From Hemibagrus wyckioides (taxonomy: Eukaryota > Chordata > Actinopteri > Siluriformes > Bagridae): 64,000 nucleotides of DNA. Of the stretch, positions 52,425-63,632 are shown piece after piece. Position numbers and translations under genes: made by a program. The stretch is from the NCBI RefSeq assembly GCF_019097595.1, contig NC_080726.1, positions 12,231,705 to 12,295,704 on the forward strand, read 5' to 3'. The notes beneath the pieces are model-generated. The model searched no databases. It worked only from the letters and a program-made list of their open reading frames with translations, and was not told the DNA's origin. Every line of letters begins with the position of its first letter. Position 1 is the first letter of the stretch.

Positions 52425-53363
52425 TTAACTGTGTTGCAAGCATTTACGTCTGTGTCTGTAGATTTTCAATAATGCATGTCGTATTTGGGTTATTTTCATT
52501 CCATATATTATGGGGTTCAGTAGGGGTGGACCAACAAGAAACTCCATACCCAAGATATTGCGCAGGGCTTGATGTCCCTGACCACTGCAGTAGCGAGCAC
52601 ACATTACATCAAACAGCTGAAATGCAGTGAAGATAAGCAGGGTTATTAAGTGGGGCAGGCATGTCTGCATGAATTTACCCCACTGTGTCTTTGAATGCAA
52701 AGATGCTCTGATAATGTGAAAATATGAAAATATTATAACAGCAGCTTGTGAAAGATGAGAAACTATTAGAACATACAAATACACATTGTTTAAAGTGACA
52801 TCTGTGCAAGAAAGCTTTACAACATCCCAGTTGAAACAATAAATCTTGTCAATATTATTTCCACACATGGGTAGGCGTGCTGTTAGTGCAATCCCAACTG
52901 ATGTCTCTAGTAAAGAGAAGAGCCAAGTGAAAACAAGCAATTTCATCACCTTCTGTTGTGTCATAATGCAATGATATTCCAGAGGCAAGCAAATAGCTAT
53001 GTATCGATCATATGCCATAATTGTTAGACATGTAAATTCACAAAAAGAATAAGAATAAATTATATACATTTGTAACATGCAGCCGCTATATGAAATAATG
53101 TGAGAATCTGAAAAAAGATCAGCAAGGATCTTAGGATAGAAAGCAGAAGCACCACATATTCCATTTACATACAAGTTGCATATGAGAAGATACATAGGCT
53201 CATGAAGTGTTTTATCAAGAATGACTGTAATAATTAGTGTTATATTTGCAAACAGAGTTACTAGATAGATAAGCAGACCAAAGGAAAAGTAAATATGTTT
53301 GTTTGTTCTTGTATCATTCATCCCATGCAGGATGAAAATGAACCCTCCAGAGGTATTTTCCAT
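52425..53363 (-). CDS. Olfactory receptor, intact single-exon gene 1
   Basis: A 312-residue seven-transmembrane receptor with class-A odorant receptor marks: an N-glycosylation site (NTS at 3-5), LHEPMY after TM1 (53-58), MAYDRYIAIC at the end of TM3 (DRY 119-121), extra cysteines in the second extracellular loop (167, 176, 186), FMQTCLPHL before TM6 and PPLLNPIIYGMK in TM7 (279-290). Such receptors couple through the olfactory G protein in olfactory sensory neurons; that is known for the family. The start is set by the first Met, and it aligns exactly with the start and length of the second copy at 57435. No frameshift or stop is present. The teleost subfamily was not determined. Confidence 0.95.
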   Translation of the reverse strand: MENTSGGFIFILHGMNDTRTNKHIYFSFGLLIYLVTLFANITLIITVILDKTLHEPMYLLICNLYVNGICGASAFYPKILADLFSDSHIISYSGCMLQMYIIYSYSFCEFTCLTIMAYDRYIAICLPLEYHCIMTQQKVMKLLVFTWLFSLLETSVGIALTARLPMCGNNIDKIYCFNWDVVKLSCTDVTLNNVYLYVLIVSHLSQAAVIIFSYFHIIRASLHSKTQWGKFMQTCLPHLITLLIFTAFQLFDVMCARYCSGQGHQALRNILGMEFLVGPPLLNPIIYGMKITQIRHALLKIYRHRRKCLQHS

Positions 53364-53543
53364 TACTCCTCAGAACATTGTGGTGAAAAATCAGATACCA
53401 AGCTATCTCCAAAACAAACTTTAAAGAAACATTGATAAAAAAAAATAAAATAAAATCAAAAGCAAAATAATCTGAATGGCTTAGAACTGCTACAAAAGTT
53501 CTCTATATGCTTTAACAGGTCCACAAAGTCCAATGCCTAGTCT

Positions 53544-53577
<34 letters not shown>

Positions 53578-54238
53578 TACATATGTATATATTTTCTGAA
53601 GTGTGCCATGTGATCACACATTATGAATTAATGAAGTTCCCAGAAGGAACAACTGAAAAGTACTCCAGCTGGATTTAAGCCTGACATTTGTGAATTTACA
53701 AGGTTACAGACAACCACTGATGCCCTAAATATGCACAGACACTCTGAATTAATGATGAAAATGATAATACTGATGATGTATATGATGTGTATCATATGTG
53801 TTACAGTAATTGCAGAATGAAGCCATTCAATGGCACTAGTAGCTTCTCTATCACATACTCTATCACTAACCTGACCCCTATACAGACGATGCAGATAAGA
53901 GACCCTTTCTTAGTCTCTGCTCCTTTTATCAGTGATTAACTATACAGTCTTACGTGAATAAACTTTTCCTTTGCCTTACAAAGGTGCGCAGTTTGAACTG
54001 TAGAAACTGGTCAACATTCATAAAACATTCATAAAAATTGCATAAAACGTAAAATCCACATCTGGCAATCCCAGTCCCAATGCAGAAATGCAAAGAGCTC
54101 TTCTAAGAAACTAAGTGGTTAAGTTTACCTTTTTAGTAAATGAGCAATTGAGGTTGAAAGGTAACAAGTTATCATTAGTTAGCCTTCACACAGCTGGTAG
54201 CACAAATAGGTTTTGGTGCATTTAAGACCAGCAGATGA

Positions 54239-54680
54239 GTGTCCCCTCAACTCCCAAATAATATATATGGCATCTGTGAAAACCCACCAGATGTCATTAA
54301 CTCAATTCTGGAAAAAATATAAAATGACATAAAATAGCTACAAAATAATGCAGCTGTTCTAATTAGGGTTACTTAGCATTGGCTGACAAAGATAACGTTT
54401 GGTAATGGGCAGTGGTGCCTCAAGTGGTTAAGGCTCTGGTTCGTTGACCAGAAGATCAGAGGTTCAAGTTGCCACAGTTGGGCCCTTGAGCAAGGCCCTT
54501 AACCCTCTCTGCTCCAGGGGCGCTGTATCATGGCTGACCCTGCGCTCTGACACCAACCTCCAAGGCTGGAGGCTGGGGTCAGAGGGTCATATGCGAAGAA
54601 AGAATTTCACTGTGCTGTAATGTGTATGTGACAAATAAAGGCTATTTCGATTTCTAGTTTTACAAATACAGTGGTAAATT
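54239..54680. repeat. Local duplicated segment, copy 1 (SINE-containing)
   Basis: CCCAAATAATATATATGGCA through GACATAAAATAGCTACAAAA to GATAACGTTTGGTAATGG parallels the segment at 55831-56005. After the SINE the match seems to resume (CTAGTTTTACAAATACA against CTAGTTTGACAAATACA). The two share order and spacing with moderate divergence. Confidence 0.75.
54407..54652 (+). mobile_element. tRNA-derived SINE, copy 3
   Basis: Same family as 23695: GGCAGTGGTGCCTCAAGTGG, a GTTCAAG B-box-like core, TTGAGCAAGGCCCTTAACCC and the tail GTGTATGTGACAAATAAAGG. It has lost part of the tRNA-like region after the B box. It lies inside one of two duplicated segments and is missing from the other. Confidence 0.9.
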
Positions 54681-55830
54681 GCTTTTAAGTCCACCAGGTG
54701 GTGCCATCAACAGAATGAGTGTTTATCTAAAAACGTGACATTTTTTTAAAATTTGTGTGCCATTTGGTGAATAACCTTAAATTGTACTCATGTAAGCATG
54801 ATAATACTTTTTTTTATTTAGGTCACTTAGGTGGTTTAGCAAAGGGATGTTGGATAACCATATAAGGTACAAGGTAAGGTGTTTGTGCATGTCACCTAGA
54901 GAATTTTGAATTTAGAATTTGAATTTAGAATTTCTATTGATTGTAGCTAACCACAAGACAGCTCTTTCATGTTTTAATTTAATGCTGGTTTTATAACAAA
55001 GGAAATGTAAAATTATTAGGTATTAATGAAGTCAATAGAAGGTGACTATTTTTGTTTCTTTTTGTTTAGCCATTGTGGGTGTGTGGAGCAGAATTCCAGA
55101 GTCTAGCCCATGTGTGTCTGGGAGTATCACGTGTACAAAAGGAGTAGAGATATAACAGACAGATCATTTAGAGAGATGAATTGAATTTGTGAATTTTATT
55201 TTGAATTTGAATTTTATTTTGCTTGTTTGTTTTGTAGACTGTATATGTACAGGTTTGTTGTTAATTCTCCCAGGTACATAAAAGACAAACTTTCTATGTT
55301 TGCTGTTCATCAAAAATATTATAAACAGCTAATAAATTGATGTCCAAAGTCCTCAGATTAGGTTTTTATATTGACAGGCCTTGGCTATTCTAAATAATGC
55401 TAGGAAACCAAATCTAGAGAGAAAGATTAATCTATGTTCCTAAACAAGATAATTATGGAATTTCTAAATCTGAGAAAAAAAGAGATGGAAGAATAGTCTG
55501 GGAGTAATATAATTTTTCATGGATTAATTCTTTCAGTTGTGAAAGACAATTTATAAGTAGTGACACTTCTTATATTCTATTCTTGTAATCTTCTAATCTT
55601 CAGATACTTTTCTTCACACGTTTCTCACAAACTATATAGGTTTCAATTAACACTGTTCAGTAGCAATAGATTAGGATATACTAACAATAGATTTAAGAGA
55701 TGAAAAAGAAGAGGAATCTCATCAAATAATAGCCAGTTTACATAATGTATGTCTATAACATTTTGACAGACAGAAAACATTCATGCACATAGGTGACTGT
55801 GTTCTTGGCAGATGAATGTTTTGATATGGG

Positions 55831-56005
55831 TCCCTTCTATTCCCAAATAATATATAAGACAATCTATGAAAACCCATCGGATGTCACTGAATTCTGGAAC
55901 AAAGACAAAAATGACATAAAATAGCTACAAAAAAAGGCTAACTGCCTGCAAAGATAATGTTTGGTAAGGAGCTAGTTTGACAAATACATTAATAAATGTA
56001 GTCAG
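55831..56005. repeat. Local duplicated segment, copy 2 (no SINE)
   Basis: TATTCCCAAATAATATATAA, GAAAACCCATCGGATGTCAC, AATGACATAAAATAGCTACA and AAGATAATGTTTGGTAAGG correspond in order to copy 1 at 54239. The SINE is absent at the equivalent point, where the text goes straight from TTTGGTAAGGAG to CTAGTTTGACAAATAC. Confidence 0.75.
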
Positions 56006-56509
56006 TCTACCTAAAACCTTGTCAGCCAAAAAGCGTATTCTCATGATTCTCTCTTTTTTTTTTATACTGGTGGTCAAAATGTCCACTATACTTCTATGTT
56101 ATCATGTAAACAAAACAGAAAAGCCTACACACTCTGTAAAGATGACAGATTAAAAATGTTTAAATGAATTAATAAAAGTAGATTAATAATACATTTTGTC
56201 AACAAAACAGTTCTGAATAAATTAATCATTGATTAATTTCCTCATCAATGTAAGAGAGTAAAAGAGAAAGAATTTGGTATGTCATACACAAATACAAATG
56301 ATTTACCTCAGGTGATGAAACTTAATCAACTTGCTCATAATCAAAGAGATAACTTGTTTTGCATTGTAATAAATTTTAGGAAAAGTGAGGAGTTTCACTT
56401 TTTAACCCAATTTTAAAACACTACAACTTTACTTCTGAAGAGTTAATTGCAGAAGGGACATATATTTCATTCAGGAACACATGTAGATCTGAGAAATATA
56501 TATTAGAAC

Positions 56510-57379
56510 TAGGGCTGTCAGTCGATTAAAATATTTAATCGCGATTAATCGCATGATTGTCATGAGTTAACTCGTGATTAATCGCAACTTAATCACACAT
56601 TTTTTGTCCATTCTAAATGTACCTTAAATTAATACTTTTATAGTTTTTAATACTCTAATCAACACGGGCATGGACAAATATTGAAATGTATGTTGTTTAT
56701 TATTAGTGAAACCATATTCAACATAGAGCATTAAGACTAGACATGTTTCAAAGGTCATAGATATTTTTCTTGTTCATGTCTATTAAACATATGAAAAAAA
56801 GAACATAGAAAACAATGACTTCTTTCTTTGCACTGAGCGATTTACTTACACAAGCCTGTTAACATTTTCAGATCACTTCTTCTAAACATGCAAAGTGTAC
56901 ATTTATTACTAAAACCACCTTAAATATAGAGCATAAGGAACATAGACATGTTTTTCAAATAACTTGTTCATGACAATTAAACACATGAAGAAAAGAACAT
57001 AACACAGGTTCACATTACATCTCCGCTGAAAACAGTGTTGTTGTCTGCCTTTGGCGAGGGGCAGGAGAGCTCTCTGCATCAGCTGTATGCTTCGCCATCA
57101 AGTGATATTTTAAACTCGACGTGCTGCAGTGATAACTTAATTCACATCCACAATAAATGCAGACTTTTGTCTTGTCGACAGAACCATCAGACATCATTTT
57201 ATATATAAAGAAGATGCTTTTCTTTCTCAATTTCGGCTTGCTCCCATTTCCCATACTACGGGCAAGGCCGAGGGTCAAACAGAAAATGCGCACTGCGTTA
57301 ATCGTGCGTTAATAAAATTAGTGCCGTTAAAATGAATTTGCGTTAATGCATTAATAACGCGTTAATTTTGACAGCCCTA
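56510..57379 (-). mobile_element. hAT-superfamily transposon, 870 bp, internally deleted
   Basis: Ends TAGGGCTGTCA (56510) and TGACAGCCCTA (to 57379) are perfect inverted repeats, and the octamer ATTAGAAC occurs directly on both sides (56502-56509 and 57380-57387), the 8-bp target duplication typical of hAT elements. Subterminal ATTAATCGC/GCGTTAAT repeats are present at both ends. Inside, on the minus strand, a BED zinc finger frame remains but no catalytic region. The exact duplication suggests a fairly recent insertion. Confidence 0.93.
57015..57293 (-). pseudogene. BED-type zinc finger remnant of a hAT transposase
   Basis: A 92-residue frame contains KTKVCIYCGCELSYHCSTSS followed by LKYHLMAKH, the C-x2-C...H-x4-H BED finger found at the N-terminus of hAT transposases (ZBED type). 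The protein ends soon after at a stop, so the RNase-H-like catalytic domain and dimerisation region are missing. It probably reflects an internal deletion of the parent element. Whether it is transcribed is unknown. Confidence 0.8.
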
Positions 57380-57434
57380 ATTAGAACATATAAAATACAT
57401 ACCATTTGAGGGTTTTCTCTGGCCTCCACAGGTA

Positions 57435-58373
57435 TCACCTATGTTGCAAAGCTTTACATCTATGTCGGTATATTTTTAGAAGTCCTTGTCTTATTTGGGT
57501 TAGTTTAAATCCGTATATTATTGGGTTTAGGAGAGGAGGGACAACAAGAAATTCAAGACCCAAGATATTGCGCAGAGCTTGCATGGCCTGGCCTTTGCCA
57601 TAACGGGCATACATGACATCAAAGAGCAGGGCTATAGTGAAGTTTGTGAGTGCTATCAAATGGGGAAGGCATGTCTGCATGAATTTTGCCCACTGTGTCT
57701 TGGACCTTAAAGAAGCTCTGATAATGCAAATATATGACACAATGATGAACACAGCTTGAAATGTATGAGAAAGTATTAGAAAGTACCCATAAACATTGTT
57801 CAAAGTCACATCTGTGCAAGACAGCTTAACAACTTCCCAGTTAGAACAGTAAATCTTATCAATGACATTACCACATAACGGGAGCGGGGCAGTTAACAAC
57901 AGCCCAGCAGTACACTCTAGTATGGAGCAGACCCAAGTAAAAATCAATAATTTTATACATTTTTGAGGTGTCATAATGGAATGATACTCCAAAGGCTTAC
58001 AAATGGATATGTATCTGTCATACGACATGACTGTTAAACATGTGTATTCACAGAAAATATAAGAACAAATTATGTAAACTTGTGAGAGGCACCCTATATA
58101 TGAGATAACATGATATTCTGATAAAAGGTCAGCAAGGATCTTTGGATAGAAAGCAGAAGCCCCAAGCATTCCATTAACAAACATATTGCATATAAACATA
58201 TACATAGGTTCATGAAGTGTTTTGTCAAGTATGACTGTAATAGCTAGTGCCAAATTTATAAAAAGTGTCATAATATAGACAGTTAGACCAAATGCAAAAT
58301 AAATATATTTGTTTGTCCATGTGTCATTCAATCCATGAAGCACAAACATGAACTCTCCAGAGGAATTTTCCAT
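57435..58373 (-). CDS. Olfactory receptor, intact single-exon gene 2
   Basis: A 312-residue receptor clearly homologous to gene 1 along the whole length: LHEPMYMFICNMFVNG, MSYDRYISICKPLEYHSIM, FMQTCLPHLI, and PPLLNPIIYGFK in TM7. The frame is open further upstream for 15 residues (to 58418), but the Met at 58373 starts MENSSGEFMFVLHG, exactly matching gene 1, so I chose it. Cysteines and the DRY motif are conserved. The stop lies about 55 bp from the hAT element. It forms a tandem pair with gene 1 on the same strand; both appear functional. Confidence 0.95.
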   Translation of the reverse strand: MENSSGEFMFVLHGLNDTWTNKYIYFAFGLTVYIMTLFINLALAITVILDKTLHEPMYMFICNMFVNGMLGASAFYPKILADLLSEYHVISYIGCLSQVYIICSYIFCEYTCLTVMSYDRYISICKPLEYHSIMTPQKCIKLLIFTWVCSILECTAGLLLTAPLPLCGNVIDKIYCSNWEVVKLSCTDVTLNNVYGYFLILSHTFQAVFIIVSYICIIRASLRSKTQWAKFMQTCLPHLIALTNFTIALLFDVMYARYGKGQAMQALRNILGLEFLVVPPLLNPIIYGFKLTQIRQGLLKIYRHRCKALQHR

Positions 58374-58976
58374 CACTTCTTTTCTGGATATATGAAGACA
58401 AAAACAGACAGCAAGCAATTAAATAGTCCTGTAAGCATAGTTTGCAGAAAAAATCTAAATAAAAATCCTCTGTATGTTTTACAACTGTCTACAAAGTTTA
58501 AAGTGATCACAGTGTGGTCACTGTTGTCAATCCTTTAGTAGGAGTCTCTGATTCTCTAGCTTATATATATACAGTTATTTTAAGTGAGGCATTTGCTGTT
58601 TACAAATGAGCAAGTACGAAGTCTCCCTGCACACAAGTTTGTCAAGGGTGATTCACTCTGGGACCACTTTTAACAATTGCCTTGGCAACTTTCCAACTTT
58701 GCAAGTTACCCTGATGGTGAGTATAATGCAGATCCATAGAGCACATAATTTTAATATTTTTGTATACAATGATTATTACTTTATAGTTACTGTATTTAAA
58801 TTACCCAGTAGAACCAGCTTATCAAAGCACATGGTTGTTGGTGCCAAATGGGCTGATTAGAGTATTTCAGAAACTGTTAATTTCCTCATATTTCATCATA
58901 TAATATTCATATAATCTTAGCTGGGTTTAAATTTGGAGTAGATTTGCAATGAATTTATGCATTTAAAATTTTAAAA
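58374..58976. other. Upstream flank of olfactory receptor gene 2
   Basis: AT-rich single-copy-looking DNA with no recognisable gene. A TATATATATA string at about 58562 lies about 190 bp upstream of the start codon and could be a promoter element, but this is weak. The boundary with the non-LTR element at about 58977 is a sharp change to GC-rich DNA. Confidence 0.45.
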
Positions 58977-60013
58977 GTGGCGGCCCCGGGGGAAACGAGC
59001 AGGCGTCAGGAACAGGCTGAGAACCCATGCACACCACACACTAGCATCCTGCTCGCCAAAGTCCAGTCGTTGGAGAACAAGCTCGATGACCTCAGGGCCA
59101 GGGTAAAGTTCCAGAGAGACATTCGGGACTGCAATCTCCTCTGCTTCACCGAGACATGGCTGAACCCAGCGGTGCCAGACCACGCCATCCAGCCGGCCGA
59201 GTTCACCGCATGGACAGAACACTGGAATCGGGGAAGTCAAGGGGAGGTGGCGTGTGTTTAATGGTGAACAGTAGCTGGTGCGACAGCACGAGCATTGTTC
59301 CTCTCACACGCTCCTGCACACCCAACCTGGAACTACTGACCATCAAATGTTGTCCTTTTTACCTTCCTCGGGAGTTTACATCCGTCATAATCAGCGCCAT
59401 TTATATTCCACCTCAGGCGGACACGGACACTGCTTTATGCGAGCTGCATGAAGTTCTCACACAGCATCAGACACTGGGATGCTGTGCTTATTGTGGCAGG
59501 GGACCTAACAGCGCCAATCTCAAATGCACAGCGCCGAACTTTTATCAGCACATCACCTGCCCCACCAGGGGTGAAAGGACATTGGACCACTGCTACACAA
59601 CAGTTAAAGATGGCTACAAGGCACAATCTCACCCCCCGTTTGGGAAATCCGACCACGCCACCATTTTCCTCATGCCAAAATATAAATAAAGGCTCAAGCA
59701 GGAAGTTCCGGCTCAGAGGGAGGTTGCACGCTCGATGGACCAATCGGTGGCTGCTCTACAGGACGCTCTGGATGATGCAGACTGGGCTTTGAGATCTTGC
59801 ATTGCTGCCTACAACGCGGGACTTGTGTTGGGTGACATGGACTCGTACAATGCTGCGTCATACAACTTTCGGAAAGCAGTGAAGGAGGCGAAGCAGCACT
59901 ACGGGAGGAAACTAGAATCACAGCTCCAACAGAGTGACTCTAGGAGCCTGTGGCAGGGACTAAGGACAATAACGAACTATAAAGCACCAACATCCGGTAT
60001 GAATCTGGCAGAT
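58977..60013 (+). mobile_element. Non-LTR retrotransposon (+), 5' endonuclease part, decayed
   Basis: Sense-strand ORF pieces encode the apurinic-type endonuclease: AKVQSLENKLDDLRARVKFQ, LLCFTETWLNPAVPDHAIQP, then frame 2 [35 protein letters not shown] and SDHATIFLMP. There are frameshifts at about 59020 and 59230, and a stop at 59687-59689 in the linker before the RT. The element is 5' truncated at about 58977. At 60013 it is interrupted by a minus-strand element and continues after 63632. Confidence 0.88.
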
Positions 60014-60679
60014 TCAAGATTCAAGATTCAAGAAGCTTTTATTGTCATTTCAACCACATACAGCTGGCGCAGTACATAGTGAAATGAAACAACGTTTCTC
60101 CAGGACCTGGTGCTACATAAACATACAACTACTAGTACAATACAAAACAACAAACAACACCACAGAGCTAGGACAGAAGTTTGTCTTAGCCACGTAAAGT
60201 GCACAGTGTGCAGCTAGGTGCAAACAGAGCATAGACAAGACAGTGCAAAAAAGACAATAAATACAATAAAGACAACACAAAAGAACACAGGACACTTAGC
60301 GCTGAAAGGAAATAAAAGAACGTGTACTGGAATGTAAGTGAAATAAAATAGATAAAGTGAAATGATGTAGAAAAAAAGTATTGTGCAAAAATATTGTGCA
60401 AAAATACACAGCAGCAGTTGAGGTAGTGCAAATAGAATAAACATAAGTATAACTATAGCAGCGGATGACAGGTAGAGGTAGTGCAGTAAGTAATGAACAA
60501 TATAAATTATGTGTGTGTGTGTGTGCGTCCACACAGTCAAGAGAGAGTGTGTGTATCTGTGTGTGAGAGAGACAGAGAGTTAGTATACAGTTCAGTCCTG
60601 AGTGAGAGTGTGTGTGTGTGTGAGAGAGTGTAGAACAGTTCAGTCCTGAGTGAGAGTGTGTGTGAGAGTGTAGAACAGT

Positions 60680-62404
60680 TCAGTCCCGGGTGTTGAGGAG
60701 CCTAATGGCTTGAGGAAAGAAACTGTTACACAGTCTGGTTGTGAGGGCCCGAATGCTCCGGTACCTCTTTCCAGATGGCAGGAGGGTGAAGAGTGTGTGT
60801 GAGGGGTGTGTGGGGTCAGCCACAATGCTGATGGCTTTGCGGATGCAGCGTGCAGTGTAAATGTCTGTGATAGAGGGGAGAGAGACTCCGATGATCTTCT
60901 CAGCTGTCCTCACTATCCGCTGAAGGGTCTTGCGATCTGAGACGGTGCAGTTCCCATACCAGGCAGTGATGCAGCTGCTCTGGACACTCTCGATGGTCCC
61001 TCTGTAGAACACAGACAGGATGGGGGGAGGGAGATGGGCTTTACTCAGCCTCCTCAGGAAGTAGAGGCTCTGCTGGGCTTTCTTGGTGATGGAGCTGGTG
61101 TTGAGTGACCAGGTGAAGTTCTCCGCCAGATGGACACCAAGGAATTTGATGCTCTTGACGATCTCCACAGAGGAGCCATCGATGGACAGTGGAGAATGGT
61201 CACACTGTGCTCTCCTGAAGTCAACAACCATCTCTTTGGTCTTGTCGACGTTCAGGGAGAGGTTGTTGGCTCTGCACCAGGCTGTTAGATGTTGCACCTC
61301 CTCTCTGTATGCTGACTCGTCGTTCTTGCTGATGAGACCCACCACGGTCGTGTCATCAGCGAACTTGACGATGTGGTTGGAGCTGTACATTGCTGCACAG
61401 TCGTGAGTCAGCAGAGTGAACAGCAATGGACTGAGCACACAGCCCTGAGGTGCTCCAGTGCTCAGTGTGGTGATGCTGGAGATACTGCTCCCGATCCGGA
61501 CTGACTGAGGTCTCCCAGTCAGGAAATCCAGGATCCAGTTGCAGAGAGAGGTGTTCAGGCCCAGGAGACTCAGCTTCTTAATCAGCTGCTGAGGGATGAT
61601 TGTGTTGAATGCTGAACTGAAATCTATGAACAGCATTCGAACGTAGGAGTCTTTGCAGTCCAGGTGTGTGAGGGCCAGATGGAGGGTTGTGGTGATGGCG
61701 TCTTCCGTGGAACGGTTAGGACGATACGCAAACTGCAAGGGGTCCAGCAAGGGTGGTAGCTGTGACTTGATGTGCCTCATGACGAGCCTCTCGAAGCATT
61801 TCATCACGATTGGTGTGAGTGCAACGGGACGGTAGTCATTGAGGCAGGAAACCGTAGACTTCTTTGGCACAGGGACGATGGTCGTTGTCTTGAGGCACGT
61901 AGGGATGATGGAGCTGCTCAGCGAGATGTTGAAGATGTCAGTGAAGACATCTGCTAGCTGCTCCGCACACTCCCTGAGAACTCTGCCAGGAATGTTGTCT
62001 GGTCCAGCAGACTTCCGTGGGTTAACTCTGTATAGAGTTCTCTTCACGTCAGCCGTGGTGAGACAAAGCACTGGGTCATTAGGAGGAGGGATGGTCTTCC
62101 TCGCAGTTGTGTTGTTCTGTGCCTCAAACCGAGCGTAGAAGTCGTTCAGCGCATCTGGAAGGGAGGCGTCACTGTCACAGGCAGGTGAAGTTGTCCTGTA
62201 GTTGGTGATCGCCTGAATGCCCTGCCACATGCGCCGGGAGTCTCTGCTGTTCTGGAAGTGGCCGTGGATTCTCTGGGCATGTGCACACTTCGCCTCTCTG
62301 ATGGCTCGAGACAGTTTGGCCCTTGCTGTTTTTAAGGCCGCCCTGTCCCCTGATCTGAAGGCAGAGTCTCTCGATTTCAGGAGCGCACGCACTTTCGCAG
62401 TCAT
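60680..62404 (-). CDS. Retrotransposon reverse transcriptase ORF
   Basis: A 574-residue frame with the non-LTR RT core: [37 protein letters not shown] (motif 2 region), [12 protein letters not shown] (motif A with the catalytic Asp), [17 protein letters not shown] (motif B), KFADDTTVV (motif C, FADD) and a C-terminal [20 protein letters not shown] with [20 protein letters not shown]. No interior stop or frameshift. It begins at the ATG directly after a TGA that ends the endonuclease frame; the two are one frame otherwise, so this is a broken ORF2 and not a separate gene. Confidence 0.9.
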   Translation of the reverse strand: MTAKVRALLKSRDSAFRSGDRAALKTARAKLSRAIREAKCAHAQRIHGHFQNSRDSRRMWQGIQAITNYRTTSPACDSDASLPDALNDFYARFEAQNNTTARKTIPPPNDPVLCLTTADVKRTLYRVNPRKSAGPDNIPGRVLRECAEQLADVFTDIFNISLSSSIIPTCLKTTTIVPVPKKSTVSCLNDYRPVALTPIVMKCFERLVMRHIKSQLPPLLDPLQFAYRPNRSTEDAITTTLHLALTHLDCKDSYVRMLFIDFSSAFNTIIPQQLIKKLSLLGLNTSLCNWILDFLTGRPQSVRIGSSISSITTLSTGAPQGCVLSPLLFTLLTHDCAAMYSSNHIVKFADDTTVVGLISKNDESAYREEVQHLTAWCRANNLSLNVDKTKEMVVDFRRAQCDHSPLSIDGSSVEIVKSIKFLGVHLAENFTWSLNTSSITKKAQQSLYFLRRLSKAHLPPPILSVFYRGTIESVQSSCITAWYGNCTVSDRKTLQRIVRTAEKIIGVSLPSITDIYTARCIRKAISIVADPTHPSHTLFTLLPSGKRYRSIRALTTRLCNSFFPQAIRLLNTRD

Positions 62405-63292
62405 TCACGGCTTCTGGTTGGAGCGTGTTGTGATGGTCTTGGAGACAGTCACGTCATCGATGCATTTCCCGATGTAGCTGGTCACTGATGCCGTGTATTC
62501 CTCCAAGTCAGTAGAGTCGCCGTTGGTTGCAGCCTCCCTAAACATGTCCCAGTCAGTGCACTCAAAACAGTCCTGAAGAGCAGAGATGGCTCCTGCTGGC
62601 CAGGTCTTAACCTGTTTCAGAACCGGTTTAGAGCATCTGACGAGTGGTCTGTATGCTGGAATCAACATAACAGAGATGTGGTCTGAGTAGCCGAGGTGGG
62701 GGCAGGGCTCCGCACGATACGCGCCGGGAATGTTTGAATAAACAACATCCAGTGTGTTTGCCCCTCTCGTAGCAAAGTCCACATGCTGATGGAATTTAGG
62801 GAGCACTGTTCTGAGATTTGCATGATTGAAATCTCCGGCGATGATGAACAGTCCGTCGGGGTGAGCATTCTGCAGCTCGCTAATAGCTCCGTACAGCTCA
62901 CACAGAGCCTCCTTAGCATTAGCGCTGGGTGGAATGTACACTCCGATAATGAGAGTAGTGGTGAATTCCCGGGGTAAATAAAAAGGTCTGCATCTAACAA
63001 TTACAAACTCCACTACCGATGAGCAGTAGTTAGACACAAGCACAGAGTCCTTACACCATTCCGTGTTGATGTAAACACACACGCCACCACCGCGAGTCTT
63101 ACCGCACAGAGCTGCATTCCTGTCGGCACGAAACACGGTTAGTCCGGCTAGCTGAATGGCGGCGTCCGGAACTCTGTCGCTGAGCCACGTCTCCGTGAAA
63201 ACAAAGACGCAGCAGTCTCTGAACTCACGCCGTGTAGTTTGCTGGAGTTGGATGTAGTCCAGTTTATTATCCAGTGAGCAGACGTTGGACAA
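62405..63292 (-). CDS. Retrotransposon endonuclease ORF (N-terminal part of ORF2)
   Basis: An AP-endonuclease-like (EEP) domain: [84 protein letters not shown] (catalytic GDFN), and [13 protein letters not shown] (SDH motif). The frame is open upstream beyond 63292 to about 63414, adding a basic [10 protein letters not shown] segment. It ends in TGA at 62405-62407, directly before the RT ATG; related elements have no stop here, so this is likely a point mutation (Trp codon to stop). Confidence 0.88.
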   Translation of the reverse strand: MSNVCSLDNKLDYIQLQQTTRREFRDCCVFVFTETWLSDRVPDAAIQLAGLTVFRADRNAALCGKTRGGGVCVYINTEWCKDSVLVSNYCSSVVEFVIVRCRPFYLPREFTTTLIIGVYIPPSANAKEALCELYGAISELQNAHPDGLFIIAGDFNHANLRTVLPKFHQHVDFATRGANTLDVVYSNIPGAYRAEPCPHLGYSDHISVMLIPAYRPLVRCSKPVLKQVKTWPAGAISALQDCFECTDWDMFREAATNGDSTDLEEYTASVTSYIGKCIDDVTVSKTITTRSNQKP

Positions 63293-63632
63293 GATGATGG
63301 AAGGGAGTGCCGGCCGGCTAGGGTTGGTTGTTAGCCTAGCACGGACACCCGCTCTTTTACCGCGCTTCCGCTTCCTCGAACAACGCTTGCGATGTCCTCT
63401 CTCCGGCCACCGGCATCAGGCGACGCCGAGGATTGAAGGCCTGGACTTCGCAGCAAGCCGAGTTCACGAAGTTTGCAGAGTAGTTCATCATGCAAGTTAG
63501 TAACTGCATGATTTCTGTACCGTAATGAACACCACTGTCTTTGGCGTCCATGCACTTTAAGTTTAGCGCTAAAACAAAAAGAAAGCACCATTTTGGTTCC
63601 GGAGTGGCCGCTGCGTGCTACTGCCGCGCCGC

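Larger units (their letters stand above)
53364..56501. other. Spacer between the two olfactory receptor genes
   Basis: No gene recognised. It contains an AC microsatellite (53546-53574), a SINE (54407), and two related segments at 54239 and 55831 (listed separately). The upstream flank of gene 1 (TCTCTATATGCTTTAACAGG, 53500 region) resembles that of gene 2 (CCTCTGTATGTTTTACAACT, 58467 region), as expected of tandem duplicates. Confidence 0.6.
60014..63632 (-). mobile_element. Near-complete non-LTR retrotransposon (-), nested insertion
   Basis: Minus-strand order: 5' region (63632 down to about 63414), endonuclease frame, reverse transcriptase frame, then a 3' UTR down to about 60014 that ends in short TTGAATC-type tail repeats (plus-strand GATTCAAGATTCAAGATTCA). 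Flanking CAGAT at 60009-60013 and 63633-63637 is a probable 5-bp target duplication. Endonuclease and RT are separated by a single in-frame TGA. The family looks like the CR1/L2/Rex1 group of fish LINEs, but assignment by eye is tentative. The 3' UTR holds GT-rich short tandem repeats. Confidence 0.88.

Noticed and set aside
61083..62477. Plus-strand frames at 61083-62477
   Set aside because: Antisense shadows of the minus-strand reverse transcriptase; no family resemblance.
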